Shown: one piece after another, positions 36,002 through 44,124 of the stretch
Layout of the letters: each line of letters opens with the position of its first letter
Numbering within the stretch: position 1 is the first letter of the stretch
Source of the DNA: JARFQW01 sp963842955
GTDB taxonomy: Bacteria; Pseudomonadota; Gammaproteobacteria; Steroidobacterales; XN24
Direction: 5' to 3'
Assembly: GCA_963842955.1 (NCBI GenBank)
Contig: CAWJIJ010000006.1
Coordinates: forward strand, 124,001-188,000
DNA length: 64,000 bases
The notes under the pieces: model-generated
What the model was told of the DNA's origin: nothing
The model's input: only the letters and a program-made list of their open reading frames with translations
Database searches by the model: none
Made by a program: the position numbers and the translations under genes

Positions 36002-36205
36002 GTGGAAATCGACGCTGTTGTACTGGGGCGGGTGATCGTCGTGCTGGCTGTGGCGGTAGCCTGGCTGGCGTGGTACATGGCCAGGCGGCGGGGTCTGAGC
36101 GCACGGACCGCCGCGTTGATCGCGCTGGTGCTGGGCCTGTTGCCGCCCTTGAATCTGGCCTATCTCGTGTTTCTGCGCATGCGCCACCCGGTCAGCGAAA
36201 ACTAG
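36002..36205 (+). CDS. Small two-helix membrane protein (67 aa)
   Basis: The GTG at 36002 is chosen because GGGAGG lies seven bases upstream; ATG at 35978 is the alternative. The protein has two membrane helices (VVLGRVIVVLAVAVAWLAWY and AALIALVLGLLPPLNLAYLV) joined by an RRRGLSAR loop. The function is unknown. It lies 79 bases upstream of the sortase gene on the same strand. Confidence 0.6.
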   Translation: MEIDAVVLGRVIVVLAVAVAWLAWYMARRRGLSARTAALIALVLGLLPPLNLAYLVFLRMRHPVSEN

Positions 36206-36284
36206 GCGGGACGAGCGAGTTTCGATCCGGTGTCCCCGGGCGGTACAATCCCTAATCAGTATTGACGCTGGGGTGGGGGACGAC

Positions 36285-37187
36285 GTGGCGAAAACGCGCG
36301 CGGGGCGACTGGAGGTCGCCAGTTGGGTAATCGGACTTGCGCTGCTGGTCTTCGTATCGGCTGCGCTTGTGCATCGGTGGACCGGTCGAAACGATTCCAT
36401 TGATGCGTTCCGGGAGGCCCAGCGCCAGTTTCAGGAGCAGGCTGTCCTGCAGCAGGCCGCTGCAAGCTCATCCCGTCCCGCCACCGAATCTCCACTTGAA
36501 CCGGCAGCCGGCGGGACAAAGTCCGATGGATCCGCGAGCACTGATGATCCAGCCGCAGCGCCGCTTGCGGAAGCCCAGCCGGATGACGCCATCCGCCCGG
36601 TGATTCGTCTTGCATCGCTGCCTTCCGATGGCGCCGGGGCCCATGCCGGTGCCGCAGCGACCGAATCCGGCGCGGCGGCCAGCGTGGAATCTGCCGCTTC
36701 CCTGGCCGTGGGAAGCCTGGCCGCTGGTACCGATGTGGATACGAGCCTCTGGTCCGAGGCGCGGATCAAGGGATATGAGGAAAGCCTTGCCGCCGACCTC
36801 CGGGCGCCGTCGGCGCTGCTGCATATTCCGGCCATCGATCTGACCGTGCCCGTGCTCGAGGGCGTGGACGAGGTCTCACTGAATCGCGGCGTGGGCAGGA
36901 TTCCCGGGACGGCCCGTGTCGGCGGGGCGGGGAATCTGGGCATCGCTGGCCACCGGGACGGGTACTTCCGGCGCCTGAAGGACATAGGACCTGGAAGCCG
37001 ACTGGAACTCGAGACTCTGGCGGGCCGCCAGTCGTACACGGTGTCGGATATCTGGATCGTCAAGCCGTCGGACGTCCATGTCCTGAAGCCCACTGAAGAG
37101 AACAGCATCACGCTCGTGACCTGCTATCCGTTTTATTTCGTGGGCCATGCTCCGGACCGCTACATCGTGCGTGCGACGCTGGACTAA
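36285..37187 (+). CDS. Class D-like sortase of a Gram-negative type
   Basis: The protein has about 300 residues from a GTG at 36285 behind GGGGGA; a GTG at 36273 is possible. An N-terminal membrane anchor (SWVIGLALLVFVSAALV) is followed by a long Ala/Ser/Pro-rich linker (residues about 50-165). The C-terminal sortase domain has all catalytic residues: His223 in GIAGHRDGYFRRL, Cys280 in LVTCYPF and Arg292 in APDRYIVRA. Sortases cleave LPXT-type sorting signals and transfer the protein to an acceptor; in Gram-negatives the acceptor is poorly known. The next gene encodes a matching LPSTAG protein. The enzyme faces the periplasm. Confidence 0.9.
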   Translation: MAKTRAGRLEVASWVIGLALLVFVSAALVHRWTGRNDSIDAFREAQRQFQEQAVLQQAAASSSRPATESPLEPAAGGTKSDGSASTDDPAAAPLAEAQPDDAIRPVIRLASLPSDGAGAHAGAAATESGAAASVESAASLAVGSLAAGTDVDTSLWSEARIKGYEESLAADLRAPSALLHIPAIDLTVPVLEGVDEVSLNRGVGRIPGTARVGGAGNLGIAGHRDGYFRRLKDIGPGSRLELETLAGRQSYTVSDIWIVKPSDVHVLKPTEENSITLVTCYPFYFVGHAPDRYIVRATLD

Positions 37188-37243
37188 AGCGGGATTCCCG
37201 CGGCCCCGGAATGAGACACCGTTCCTTGACAGGGCGGAAAGTG

Positions 37244-37274
37244 TTGGTCTTCGTCCTCAGAAAGGACTTATACT
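37244..37274 (+). promoter_or_regulatory. Possible promoter of the sortase substrate gene
   Basis: TATACT at 37269-37274 is a near-consensus -10. TTGGTC at 37244-37249 lies 19 bases upstream, longer than ideal. The leader to the ATG at 37338 is about 55 bases. It would let the substrate be expressed at a higher level than the sortase. Confidence 0.4.
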
Positions 37275-37337
37275 GCTGAAGTCGCCTGACTAAACAACAG
37301 GCTAGCGCAATTTAAAGAAACAGAAAGAGGGGATTCG

Positions 37338-37829
37338 ATGATCCGGAAAATCATGATCGCGGCGCTCGGCGCCCTTACCCTCGGTGCGGCGTTGCCCGCG
37401 TCGGCCCAGGAGGCGGTTCGCGTCGTCGACCAGGAAATCGAGCGGGCAGCCCTCGAGGTTGTCCAGGTTCGCGGTAATCTGCTTACTGCTCGCCGGGAAG
37501 GTGTGGCGGGCCGGGAGGCTTACAGGATTCCGTTTGATGTGCCGATCTCCGTCGACGGCCAGGAATTGCGGCTTCAGGACCTGAAGCCAGGCCAGAAAGT
37601 GCGCCTGTATGTCACGCGCACCGAGGAAGGCTGGGTCATCGTGAACCCGGCGGACGTAGTGGTAGAGGAAGAAGTGGTGGTGGTGCCTGCTCCCGCGCCG
37701 GTCTATACGCCGGAGCCGGAGCCGATGATGCTGCCCTCGACTGCAGGACCGCTGCCCATGCTCGCCATGCTCGGCCTGTTCTTCACCGGCCTGGGCGCTA
37801 GCCTCTCGCTGCGGCGTCGCCGCGGATAG
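37338..37829 (+). CDS. Probable sortase substrate with an LPSTAG sorting signal
   Basis: The protein has 163 residues. A signal peptide (MIRKIMIAALGALTLGAALP, cleavage after ASAQ) starts it. The mature part (residues about 24-110) is a small beta-rich domain followed by an acidic/Pro stretch (EEEVVVVPAPAPVYTPEPEP). The C-terminus is a classical cell-wall-sorting layout: LPSTAG at residues 132-137, a hydrophobic segment (MLAMLGLFFTGLGASLSL) and an RRRRG tail. It lies 150 bases after the sortase gene. Both features support a dedicated enzyme-substrate pair. The domain's own role is unknown. Confidence 0.82.
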   Translation: MIRKIMIAALGALTLGAALPASAQEAVRVVDQEIERAALEVVQVRGNLLTARREGVAGREAYRIPFDVPISVDGQELRLQDLKPGQKVRLYVTRTEEGWVIVNPADVVVEEEVVVVPAPAPVYTPEPEPMMLPSTAGPLPMLAMLGLFFTGLGASLSLRRRRG

Positions 37830-37856
37830 AGACGGCTCTCAGCCGAGCTGAAGACC

Positions 37857-37888
37857 ACGGCCCGCAGCGTCATGCTGCGGGCCGTTTT
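37857..37888 (+). terminator. Terminator after the sortase substrate gene
   Basis: A perfect 12-bp stem (ACGGCCCGCAGC at 37857-37868 with 37874-37885, loop GTCAT) is followed by TTTCG, a short T-run. Confidence 0.8.
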
Positions 37889-37905
37889 CGTTGCAGGCGG
37901 TATTC

Positions 37906-38829
37906 ATGGGAACCGAACGCAGGTTAACCGACGGGGTCAACGAAGCCGGTGACGGGCCGCTTCGGCGGCGCGTCTTCGACGTCATCTTCCTGTCGGACTC
38001 CCGGGCCAGCAAGGCCTTCGATGTGCTGCTGATCCTGGCGATCCTCAGCAGCGTCGCGGTTCTCATGGCGGAGACCGTTCCCGAGGCAGAGGCGCGCTAC
38101 GGTTCCGAGCTGAAGAGGGTCGAGTGGGGTTTCACCCTGCTGTTCACGGCCGAATACCTCGTCCGCTTATGGTGCGTTCATCGGCCTCAGGTCTATGCCC
38201 GCAGCTTCTACGGGCTGGTGGATCTCGCGGCAGTCATACCCACGTGGCTGGAGCTTCTCGTTGCCGGCTCAGGCGGCTTCCTCATCGTTCGAATGATCCG
38301 GATCCTTCGGCTCTTCCGGATCCTCAAGCTGTCCCGGTACGTGAATGAGGCGGCAACGCTGAGGCTTGCGCTGCGCCAGAGTCTCCGCAAGATCCTCGTG
38401 TTTCTTTTTGCCGTGGTCGTGTTCGTCTCTATTTTTGGCGCGCTGATGTTTTTCGTCGAGGGCCCCGAAAACGGCTTTCGAAGCATGCCCGCCAGTGTCT
38501 ACTGGGCCATTGTGACCCTGACGACCGTGGGCTACGGCGACGTGGTTCCGGCAACCGGGCCCGGCAAGGCCATTGCTTCGGTGGTGATGGTGCTGGGCTA
38601 CGGGATTATTGCGGTCCCGACCGGCATCTATGCCGCCGAGCTCAGGAGTATTTCCGTGCATCGCCGGGAAGGCATTACCTGTAGTGAGTGCGCTCGCAGC
38701 GGCCACGAGGAGGATTCCCGATTTTGCCGTTATTGCGGTGCCCGACTGCCCTCCGGAGACATCTACGTCCCGCCGCAATCCGAGCGAAATGCCGGATCCG
38801 TCATCGACCGGGACTCTGGCCGGAAATAG
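37906..38829 (+). CDS. Voltage-gated-like potassium channel with a C-terminal zinc ribbon
   Basis: The protein has 307 residues with six membrane helices in the S1-S6 plan. The S4 segment is Arg-rich (RMIRILRLFRILKLSRY, residues about 132-148). The pore has the potassium selectivity filter TVGYGD followed by S6. After S6 comes CSECARSGHEEDSRFCRYCG, a four-Cys zinc-ribbon motif, which occurs in some bacterial ion transporters. It is an inner-membrane channel; the zinc ribbon may sense a ligand or aid assembly. Its end overlaps the convergent hydroxylase gene by 67 bases. Confidence 0.9.
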   Translation: MGTERRLTDGVNEAGDGPLRRRVFDVIFLSDSRASKAFDVLLILAILSSVAVLMAETVPEAEARYGSELKRVEWGFTLLFTAEYLVRLWCVHRPQVYARSFYGLVDLAAVIPTWLELLVAGSGGFLIVRMIRILRLFRILKLSRYVNEAATLRLALRQSLRKILVFLFAVVVFVSIFGALMFFVEGPENGFRSMPASVYWAIVTLTTVGYGDVVPATGPGKAIASVVMVLGYGIIAVPTGIYAAELRSISVHRREGITCSECARSGHEEDSRFCRYCGARLPSGDIYVPPQSERNAGSVIDRDSGRK

Positions 38830-39491
38830 CTTCCGAACAGGCGGTCGGCGATTGGGTAGGTAATGTTGAAGTTGTAACGTTGCATCAACGACGGGTCATG
38901 ATGATATGCGTGCAGCCGCCGCAGGCGCCGAATCCCGGGAAAGCGCGACCACGGCGACCCATCCGGCGTGTGATACGCGAAGTGCAGCCACTCGTAGTTG
39001 AGAAAGTATCCAACGGCGGTGATGACGAAAAGCCATGCGGTGTTGGCGCCCAGAAACCGGGCGATGAGAAGGCCGGCGGGCAAGGCGAACGCGCCGACGA
39101 AGAAGATCAGCAATACCGGTGGAAAGAGGACCGCCTTGTAGTCGCGCGTCGACTCGAAGGCCATGGCGTCACGGGTGAAGAAACGATGGTGGACAAGCGT
39201 GTGCCTTTGAAACAGCAGGCCGAGTCCCTTTGTGCGGTGATGCATGGGCCCGCGGTGGCCGATGTACTCAACGAGATTCGCATAAAGGAAAGTCAGCGGC
39301 ACGGTTAGCCACTCAACCAGCCGGACCGCCTCCAGGTTCGCGAGCCCCAACGCCACGATGCCCAGGCACATCAGGCTTGTAAACGCCAGGTGCGACGGGC
39401 CCCGGTAGCCCGGAGGAATCTCGGACGCCCGGTAGCGCTCGCGCCAGGCGGACACTGCCTCGGCCGCTCCCGCCGGGCGCGGTACGGTCAC
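38763..39491 (-). CDS. Fatty-acid hydroxylase/sterol-desaturase-like membrane protein
   Basis: The protein has 242 residues with several membrane helices. His-rich motifs typical of the diiron hydroxylase superfamily are present: EYIGHRGPMHH, RHTLVHHRFF, LHFAYH and LHAYHHD. It likely oxidises a lipid acyl chain, carotenoid or sterol-like substrate. The start is a GTG overlapping the stop of the preceding gene (GTGA), which implies coupled translation with the host-attachment-like gene. Confidence 0.82.
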   Translation of the reverse strand: MTVPRPAGAAEAVSAWRERYRASEIPPGYRGPSHLAFTSLMCLGIVALGLANLEAVRLVEWLTVPLTFLYANLVEYIGHRGPMHHRTKGLGLLFQRHTLVHHRFFTRDAMAFESTRDYKAVLFPPVLLIFFVGAFALPAGLLIARFLGANTAWLFVITAVGYFLNYEWLHFAYHTPDGSPWSRFPGIRRLRRLHAYHHDPSLMQRYNFNITYPIADRLFGSYFRPESRSMTDPAFRSDCGGT

Positions 39492-39925
39492 AGGCGGTAG
39501 GGCAGATGGTCCCTGATAGTGCCCGGATCCTCGGTGGCGAGATTCTTGCCGATCTCGGCCGTCAGCCGGCTTCGCGTCGCCGGGTTCAGGCCGTGCCGCA
39601 GCAGGCCGAGAAACTTCGGATCGGCCACGAGGACCAGGCGGCTGAACCGATTGCGCTGGCGCGCCCGGTCGAGCCGTTCCGCCACCTGCTTGGCAAAGCG
39701 GATACTTCGCTGTTCCACCGGGTTAACGGTGCTGCCCATGGCATGACGGCCTTTGCCATTGCTGTCGAACGTTCGTCCAGGACGGTCTGAGTTGATTTCG
39801 CCCGGTTTGAGCCGGGCCGTGGGGTCATCGAATTCCGAGACCGGCTCCAGCGGAGCGGCATGTGCCTTTTGGGAAAAAATCCTGCATCGAGCACTCGTTG
39901 CAACCACAACCCAGACTCCGCCCAT
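39488..39925 (-). CDS. Host-attachment-family (baeRF-like) protein
   Basis: The protein has 145 residues. GGAGG precedes the ATG at 39925; an ATG twelve bases earlier is less likely. The features fit the Host_attach family (PF10116): an opening WVVVATSARCRIF, a central RFAKQVAERLDRARQ helix, and a LVLVADPKFLGLLRHGL strand-helix. The fold is eRF1/ribosome-associated-like. Its function in this group is not known. It overlaps the hydroxylase gene by four bases. Confidence 0.75.
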   Translation of the reverse strand: MGGVWVVVATSARCRIFSQKAHAAPLEPVSEFDDPTARLKPGEINSDRPGRTFDSNGKGRHAMGSTVNPVEQRSIRFAKQVAERLDRARQRNRFSRLVLVADPKFLGLLRHGLNPATRSRLTAEIGKNLATEDPGTIRDHLPYRL

Positions 39926-40058
39926 AAGCGCCTCCATCAGTTTGAAGCGGGCCGCGTTGCGGCCCGTTTGCCCTGCGGTCCGTCCCGGCCCACGACCGTG
40001 GACGAACCCGTCATTTCAGCTTAGAGACACATTGGAGGCTTTTCCAGCAGACAGGCTT

Positions 40059-40087
40059 TTGGGCTTCTTGTCCAACAAATGTACTAT
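40059..40087 (+). promoter_or_regulatory. Probable promoter of the MerR-type gene
   Basis: TTGGGC (40059-40064) and TACTAT (40082-40087) are 17 bases apart, 28 bases before the ATG at 40116. Two AGGCTTTT repeats (19-20 bases apart) lie just upstream and could bind a regulator. Confidence 0.45.
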
Positions 40088-40115
40088 CCAGAATCGCCAA
40101 GACGGGCAGTAATCC

Positions 40116-41108
40116 ATGACAAAACCTGATTCTCGGGATGAGCGCTATCGAATCGGTGCGGTGGCGCGACTGACCGGCGTGCCACCGGTCACGCTCCGGG
40201 CCTGGGAGCGCCGCTACGGCGCCGTGCAGACTGAGCGGGAGGAGGGCAAGGCGCGAATGTACAGCCGCGAGGACGTGGAACGTCTGACGCTGATCAAGCG
40301 CCTCGTGGACCTGGGGAACGCGATCAGCACGGTTGCCACGCTTTCGCATGCCGAGCTGACACGGCGGGTACATCGGGACTCTGCGCAGGTTGCGGCCCAG
40401 TCGGCAGCCTCCGGCAAGTCGGGGCCACTGCTCCGGGTCGCGGCAATGGGGGTTGCACTGCCCGTTCGGCTGAGGGACGGTGCGGCGGAGAGCATCGGTC
40501 TGGATGTGGCCGTTGCCGAGGCCAGGCCGGCGGCTTTTGCCGCTGCATGCCGGCAGGCGCGGCCCGACCTGCTGCTGCTTGAATATCCCACCCTGCATAC
40601 CGATACCGTGCAGGAAATCGCTGATCTGCTGGCAACCTCCCGTGCCACCCGGGCGGTGGTCGTTTTCGGGTTTGCCCGAAAGCCGGTTGTTGCCAGCCTG
40701 CTGGAGCGACACCCGGTGACGGCGCTGCGGGCGCCGGTCGGGCTGCCCGAGTTGCAGCTGGCCTGCCAGGCAATACCCGCCTTGGGCTCGCTGCCCCGAG
40801 CCGCCGGAAGGCAGGACGACGCCCGATCCCCGGAGAGCGCCGGAGAACCGGTTCCTCCGGTGCGTTTCTCACCGGCCGAACTGGAGCGATTCTCCGCGAG
40901 TTCCTCGACGGTTGCCTGTGAATGTCCCAGGCACCTCGCAGAGCTGGTAATGGCTCTGTCGGCCTTCGAAACCTACAGCGCGCAGTGCATCGATCTGAGC
41001 CCGCAGGATGCGGAGCTCCATGGCTGGCTTTACCGGGAAACCGGTCGGGCAAGGGCGATTATGGAGGCGGCCCTGGAGCGAATTGCGCGACACGATGGCC
41101 TCATCTAG
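40116..41108 (+). CDS. MerR-family transcriptional regulator
   Basis: The protein has 330 residues. The N-terminal winged helix (YRIGAVARLTGVPPVTLRAW, then ERRYGA) is of the MlrA/CarH-LitR subgroup. The C-terminal region (residues about 105-320) has the size and order of a B12-binding-type domain, but I do not see the cobalamin DxHxxG motif, so light or B12 sensing is not supported. It could regulate the divergent hydroxylase pair or the downstream c-di-GMP gene. The effector is unknown. Confidence 0.82.
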   Translation: MTKPDSRDERYRIGAVARLTGVPPVTLRAWERRYGAVQTEREEGKARMYSREDVERLTLIKRLVDLGNAISTVATLSHAELTRRVHRDSAQVAAQSAASGKSGPLLRVAAMGVALPVRLRDGAAESIGLDVAVAEARPAAFAAACRQARPDLLLLEYPTLHTDTVQEIADLLATSRATRAVVVFGFARKPVVASLLERHPVTALRAPVGLPELQLACQAIPALGSLPRAAGRQDDARSPESAGEPVPPVRFSPAELERFSASSSTVACECPRHLAELVMALSAFETYSAQCIDLSPQDAELHGWLYRETGRARAIMEAALERIARHDGLI

Positions 41109-41220
41109 CCAAACAGGCGCATAATCAGTACCTTGGAGATTGTGAAGACGGTAATTTTCGGGCCCGGTACCTGCGCCGGTCCGATCTGTGATCGGCTTCG
41201 ATGAACGCCGCGGGCCGTTC

Positions 41221-41249
41221 TTGTAAATTACGTCGAGAGCGGCCAAAAT
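41221..41249 (+). promoter_or_regulatory. Possible promoter of the GGDEF/EAL gene
   Basis: TTGTAA (41221-41226) and CAAAAT (41244-41249) are 17 bases apart, 68 bases before the coding start. Confidence 0.35.
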
Positions 41250-41316
41250 GTCCGAAAAACTTTCCCCCTATGAACAATGACTTACAAAGGGCTCTTCAGC
41301 CTCGGTCTGTGTCCCG

Positions 41317-44010
41317 GTGAGGAACGGGGCCAACAGCGACGGCGATATCCGGGTGGCGACCCATCTGGAGTCCTCCGGATCAGTTAAGGATCATGTCGGC
41401 AAGGCCGGAGTGGACCCTTATGTGGCCCGTTGCCTGGTTGATCTCCTGTCGCTTGACCCGGAGAACGCCGATGCGGCGCTGGGCTCCGCACTGGGGGGGC
41501 TTCGAGAGTCCGGAGCCGTGGACGGCGTTTGCATGGCGCTCGTCGGAGCGGGTGGTCGGTCCATCGATCGTGTGAGTCACGCGTGTTCGATGATGTCGGG
41601 CTGCAGGCCGGAAGATCTCGACGGACTTTCTCTCGAAGAGTGCCCGTGGCTCGAACAGCAGCTATCGGATGCCCGCATCGGGGAGATTCGCGACACGGCT
41701 ACCGCCGAGGGCGAGGACGAGTCCGGCGGTGTGCTTTTTCGGGCCATTGGGGTTGGCGCCGTACTCTGTGCGCCAGTGCTTGTCGAGGGACGTCCGTCCG
41801 GGTTCCTGTTCTTTGTGAACGCCCGTCCCGTCAGGGATTGGGACGTTGAGCAGCGTCTCCTGATCAAGCTCGCGTCGGCCGCGGTTTCCGCCGGCATTAC
41901 TAACCTGCGCACGGGACTTGAGATCGCCGATGTCCGCGAGCGGGACGGTCTTACGAAGTACGCCTGCAACGATGGCATCTGGGATTTCGACGTCGAGACC
42001 AACGACATCCGTTTTTCCACGCGATGGAAGACGATGATGGGCTACGGCGAGGACGAGCTTGACGGCGAGATACCGGACTGGCGTCACCTGGTTCATCCTG
42101 AAGACATGGGTCGCGTGCAGTCGAAGATCCGCGACCACCTTGAAGGGCATTCCGAACTCTTCGAAAGCGTTCACCGCATGCGTCAGCGTAACGGATCCTG
42201 GCGCTGGGTACTTAGCCGGGCCAAGGGAAAGATCGACGACGAGGGGCGCCTGTGCCGGCTTATTGGCGTCGAACTCGACATCACGGATCAGAAGCTCTAC
42301 GAGGAGGCGCTGTTCCGCGAGAAGGAGCGCGCCCAGATCACGCTGCAATCGATTGGTGACGGCGTGGTCACCACGGATGCGGAATGCCGCGTGGAGTACA
42401 TCAATCCGATCGCCGAGGACCTGACCGGCTGGAAGCTGGACGATGCCTACGGTCGTTCCATCGACGAGATTTTTCGCGGTTTCCACGAGGAAACCTGCGA
42501 GCCGCTGGAGAATCCCCTGGCGGTGGCGATCCGGCGCAACCGGTCGATCAAGTCGGTCCGGCCAACGCTGCTGATCCGGCGCGACGGCAACGAGCTTTAT
42601 ATCGAAAGCACGGCGTCACCGATACGTAGTGACGAGGGCCAGGTGTTCGGCGGCGTGCTGGTTTTCCATGATGTCAGCGAGGCCCGGGAACTGAACCGGC
42701 GGCTGAGTTATCACACCAGCCACGACATGCTTACCGGCCTAGTGAACCGATCGGAGTTCGAAGGCCGGCTGGATCGCGCCTTGAAGCTCGCAAGGTCCCG
42801 CGAGGCCTCGTACGCCCTTTGTTACATCGACCTGGACCAGTTCAAGATCGTCAACGATTCCTGCGGTCATTCGGCGGGCGACGCGCTCCTTGGCCAATTG
42901 GCCTCGTTGCTGAAGTCCAAGATCCGCTGGCGCGACACGCTGGCGCGGCTGGGCGGCGACGAGTTCGGGGTGTTGCTCGAGAACTGCACGACCGATGAGG
43001 CGATGGAGACCGCCAACGCCCTGCTAACGGCGGTCCAGGGATTCAAGTTTGTCTGGGACGATCGGACATTCAGGCTCGGCGCCAGCGTGGGTGTTGTGCC
43101 CATCGGACCGGAGACCGAGAGTGTGGCAGAACTCCTGACTGCGGCAGACAGCGCATGTTCCGCGGCCAAGGAGTCCGGCCGCAACCGGATCCACACCTAT
43201 CGCGAGAACGACATCGACCTGATGCGCCGGCGCAAGGAAATGCAGTGGGCCGCGCGGATCAACACGGCCCTCGAAGAAGCGCGCTTCGAACTCTTCCGGC
43301 AGACCATCATGCCGCTCCAGACCGAGGACAGCGGCGCCCACTACGAGTTGCTGCTTCGCATGCGGGACGAGCAGGGCCAGGTCGTTTCGCCAGACGTCTT
43401 TATCACCGCCGCCGAGCGCTACGGACTCATGCCGGCCATCGACCGGTGGGTGATCAAGAATGCCTTGCGCTGGCTGGTCTCGGAGGCGGACGAGCGGGAA
43501 CGGCTGATGATGTGCTCGATCAACCTGTCGGGTCAGAGCCTGGTTGATGACAAGTTCCTGCCGTTCGTGATCGACCAGTTCGAAACCAGCGGTCTCAACC
43601 CCGGGAAGATCTGTTTCGAAATCACCGAGACCGCCGCAATCCACAACTACGCGCAGGCCAGTCGATTTATCAACTCCCTGCGCGAGCTGGGTTGCCGGTT
43701 TGCCCTGGATGACTTCGGCACCGGCATGTCTTCCTTCGGGTATCTGAAGCATTTTCCGGTGGACTTTCTCAAGATCGACGGCAGCTTCGTCAAGGAGATC
43801 CTGCATGATCCCATCGACCGGGAGATGGTGCGCTCGATCAACGAGATCGGGCACCTTACCGGCAAGAAGACGATCGCCGAGTTCGTCGAAACCGACGAGA
43901 TCATCACGATGTTAAGGGGTATGGGCGTCGACTATGCCCAGGGCTACGGCGTGCATGAGCCTCAACGCATCTTCGAAGCCGGCTCGGGCATAGGCAGCAG
44001 AATCACCTAG
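41317..44010 (+). CDS. GAF/PAS-GGDEF-EAL c-di-GMP signalling protein
   Basis: The protein has 897 residues from a GTG with no clear ribosome binding site, so the start is uncertain. The order is: a GAF-like region (about 30-205), two PAS domains (about 210-335 and 345-465), a GGDEF domain (about 470-625, with intact RLGGDEFGV near residue 546) and an EAL domain (about 645-890). In the EAL domain the first motif reads YELLLRM, followed by FEITETAAI, LDDFGTGMSSFGYL and a late FVETDE, consistent with an active or substrate-sensing phosphodiesterase. No membrane helices are seen. It controls c-di-GMP in response to an unknown signal. Confidence 0.9.
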   Translation: MRNGANSDGDIRVATHLESSGSVKDHVGKAGVDPYVARCLVDLLSLDPENADAALGSALGGLRESGAVDGVCMALVGAGGRSIDRVSHACSMMSGCRPEDLDGLSLEECPWLEQQLSDARIGEIRDTATAEGEDESGGVLFRAIGVGAVLCAPVLVEGRPSGFLFFVNARPVRDWDVEQRLLIKLASAAVSAGITNLRTGLEIADVRERDGLTKYACNDGIWDFDVETNDIRFSTRWKTMMGYGEDELDGEIPDWRHLVHPEDMGRVQSKIRDHLEGHSELFESVHRMRQRNGSWRWVLSRAKGKIDDEGRLCRLIGVELDITDQKLYEEALFREKERAQITLQSIGDGVVTTDAECRVEYINPIAEDLTGWKLDDAYGRSIDEIFRGFHEETCEPLENPLAVAIRRNRSIKSVRPTLLIRRDGNELYIESTASPIRSDEGQVFGGVLVFHDVSEARELNRRLSYHTSHDMLTGLVNRSEFEGRLDRALKLARSREASYALCYIDLDQFKIVNDSCGHSAGDALLGQLASLLKSKIRWRDTLARLGGDEFGVLLENCTTDEAMETANALLTAVQGFKFVWDDRTFRLGASVGVVPIGPETESVAELLTAADSACSAAKESGRNRIHTYRENDIDLMRRRKEMQWAARINTALEEARFELFRQTIMPLQTEDSGAHYELLLRMRDEQGQVVSPDVFITAAERYGLMPAIDRWVIKNALRWLVSEADERERLMMCSINLSGQSLVDDKFLPFVIDQFETSGLNPGKICFEITETAAIHNYAQASRFINSLRELGCRFALDDFGTGMSSFGYLKHFPVDFLKIDGSFVKEILHDPIDREMVRSINEIGHLTGKKTIAEFVETDEIITMLRGMGVDYAQGYGVHEPQRIFEAGSGIGSRIT

Positions 44011-44075
44011 ACGGGCTTTCTTTGTCCCGGAGAGAAATGCCCACGGAGCCCGCAAGGCCTGCCGGCAAGAATCAA

Positions 44076-44103
44076 AAAAGGGCGCCCTGGGGCGCCCTTT
44101 TTA
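44076..44103. terminator. Bidirectional terminator
   Basis: A perfect 12-bp stem, AAAAAGGGCGCC (44076-44087) with its complement (44092-44103), has a four-base loop. It sits between the convergent GGDEF/EAL and fadE genes and has T-runs on both strands. Confidence 0.9.
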
Positions 44104-44124
44104 CTGTTTGCCCGTCGTGCAGGA

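Noticed and set aside
40116..41108. Light- or B12-sensing CarH/LitR-type regulator
   Set aside because: The DxHxxG cobalamin motif is not seen, so only the general MerR assignment is kept.
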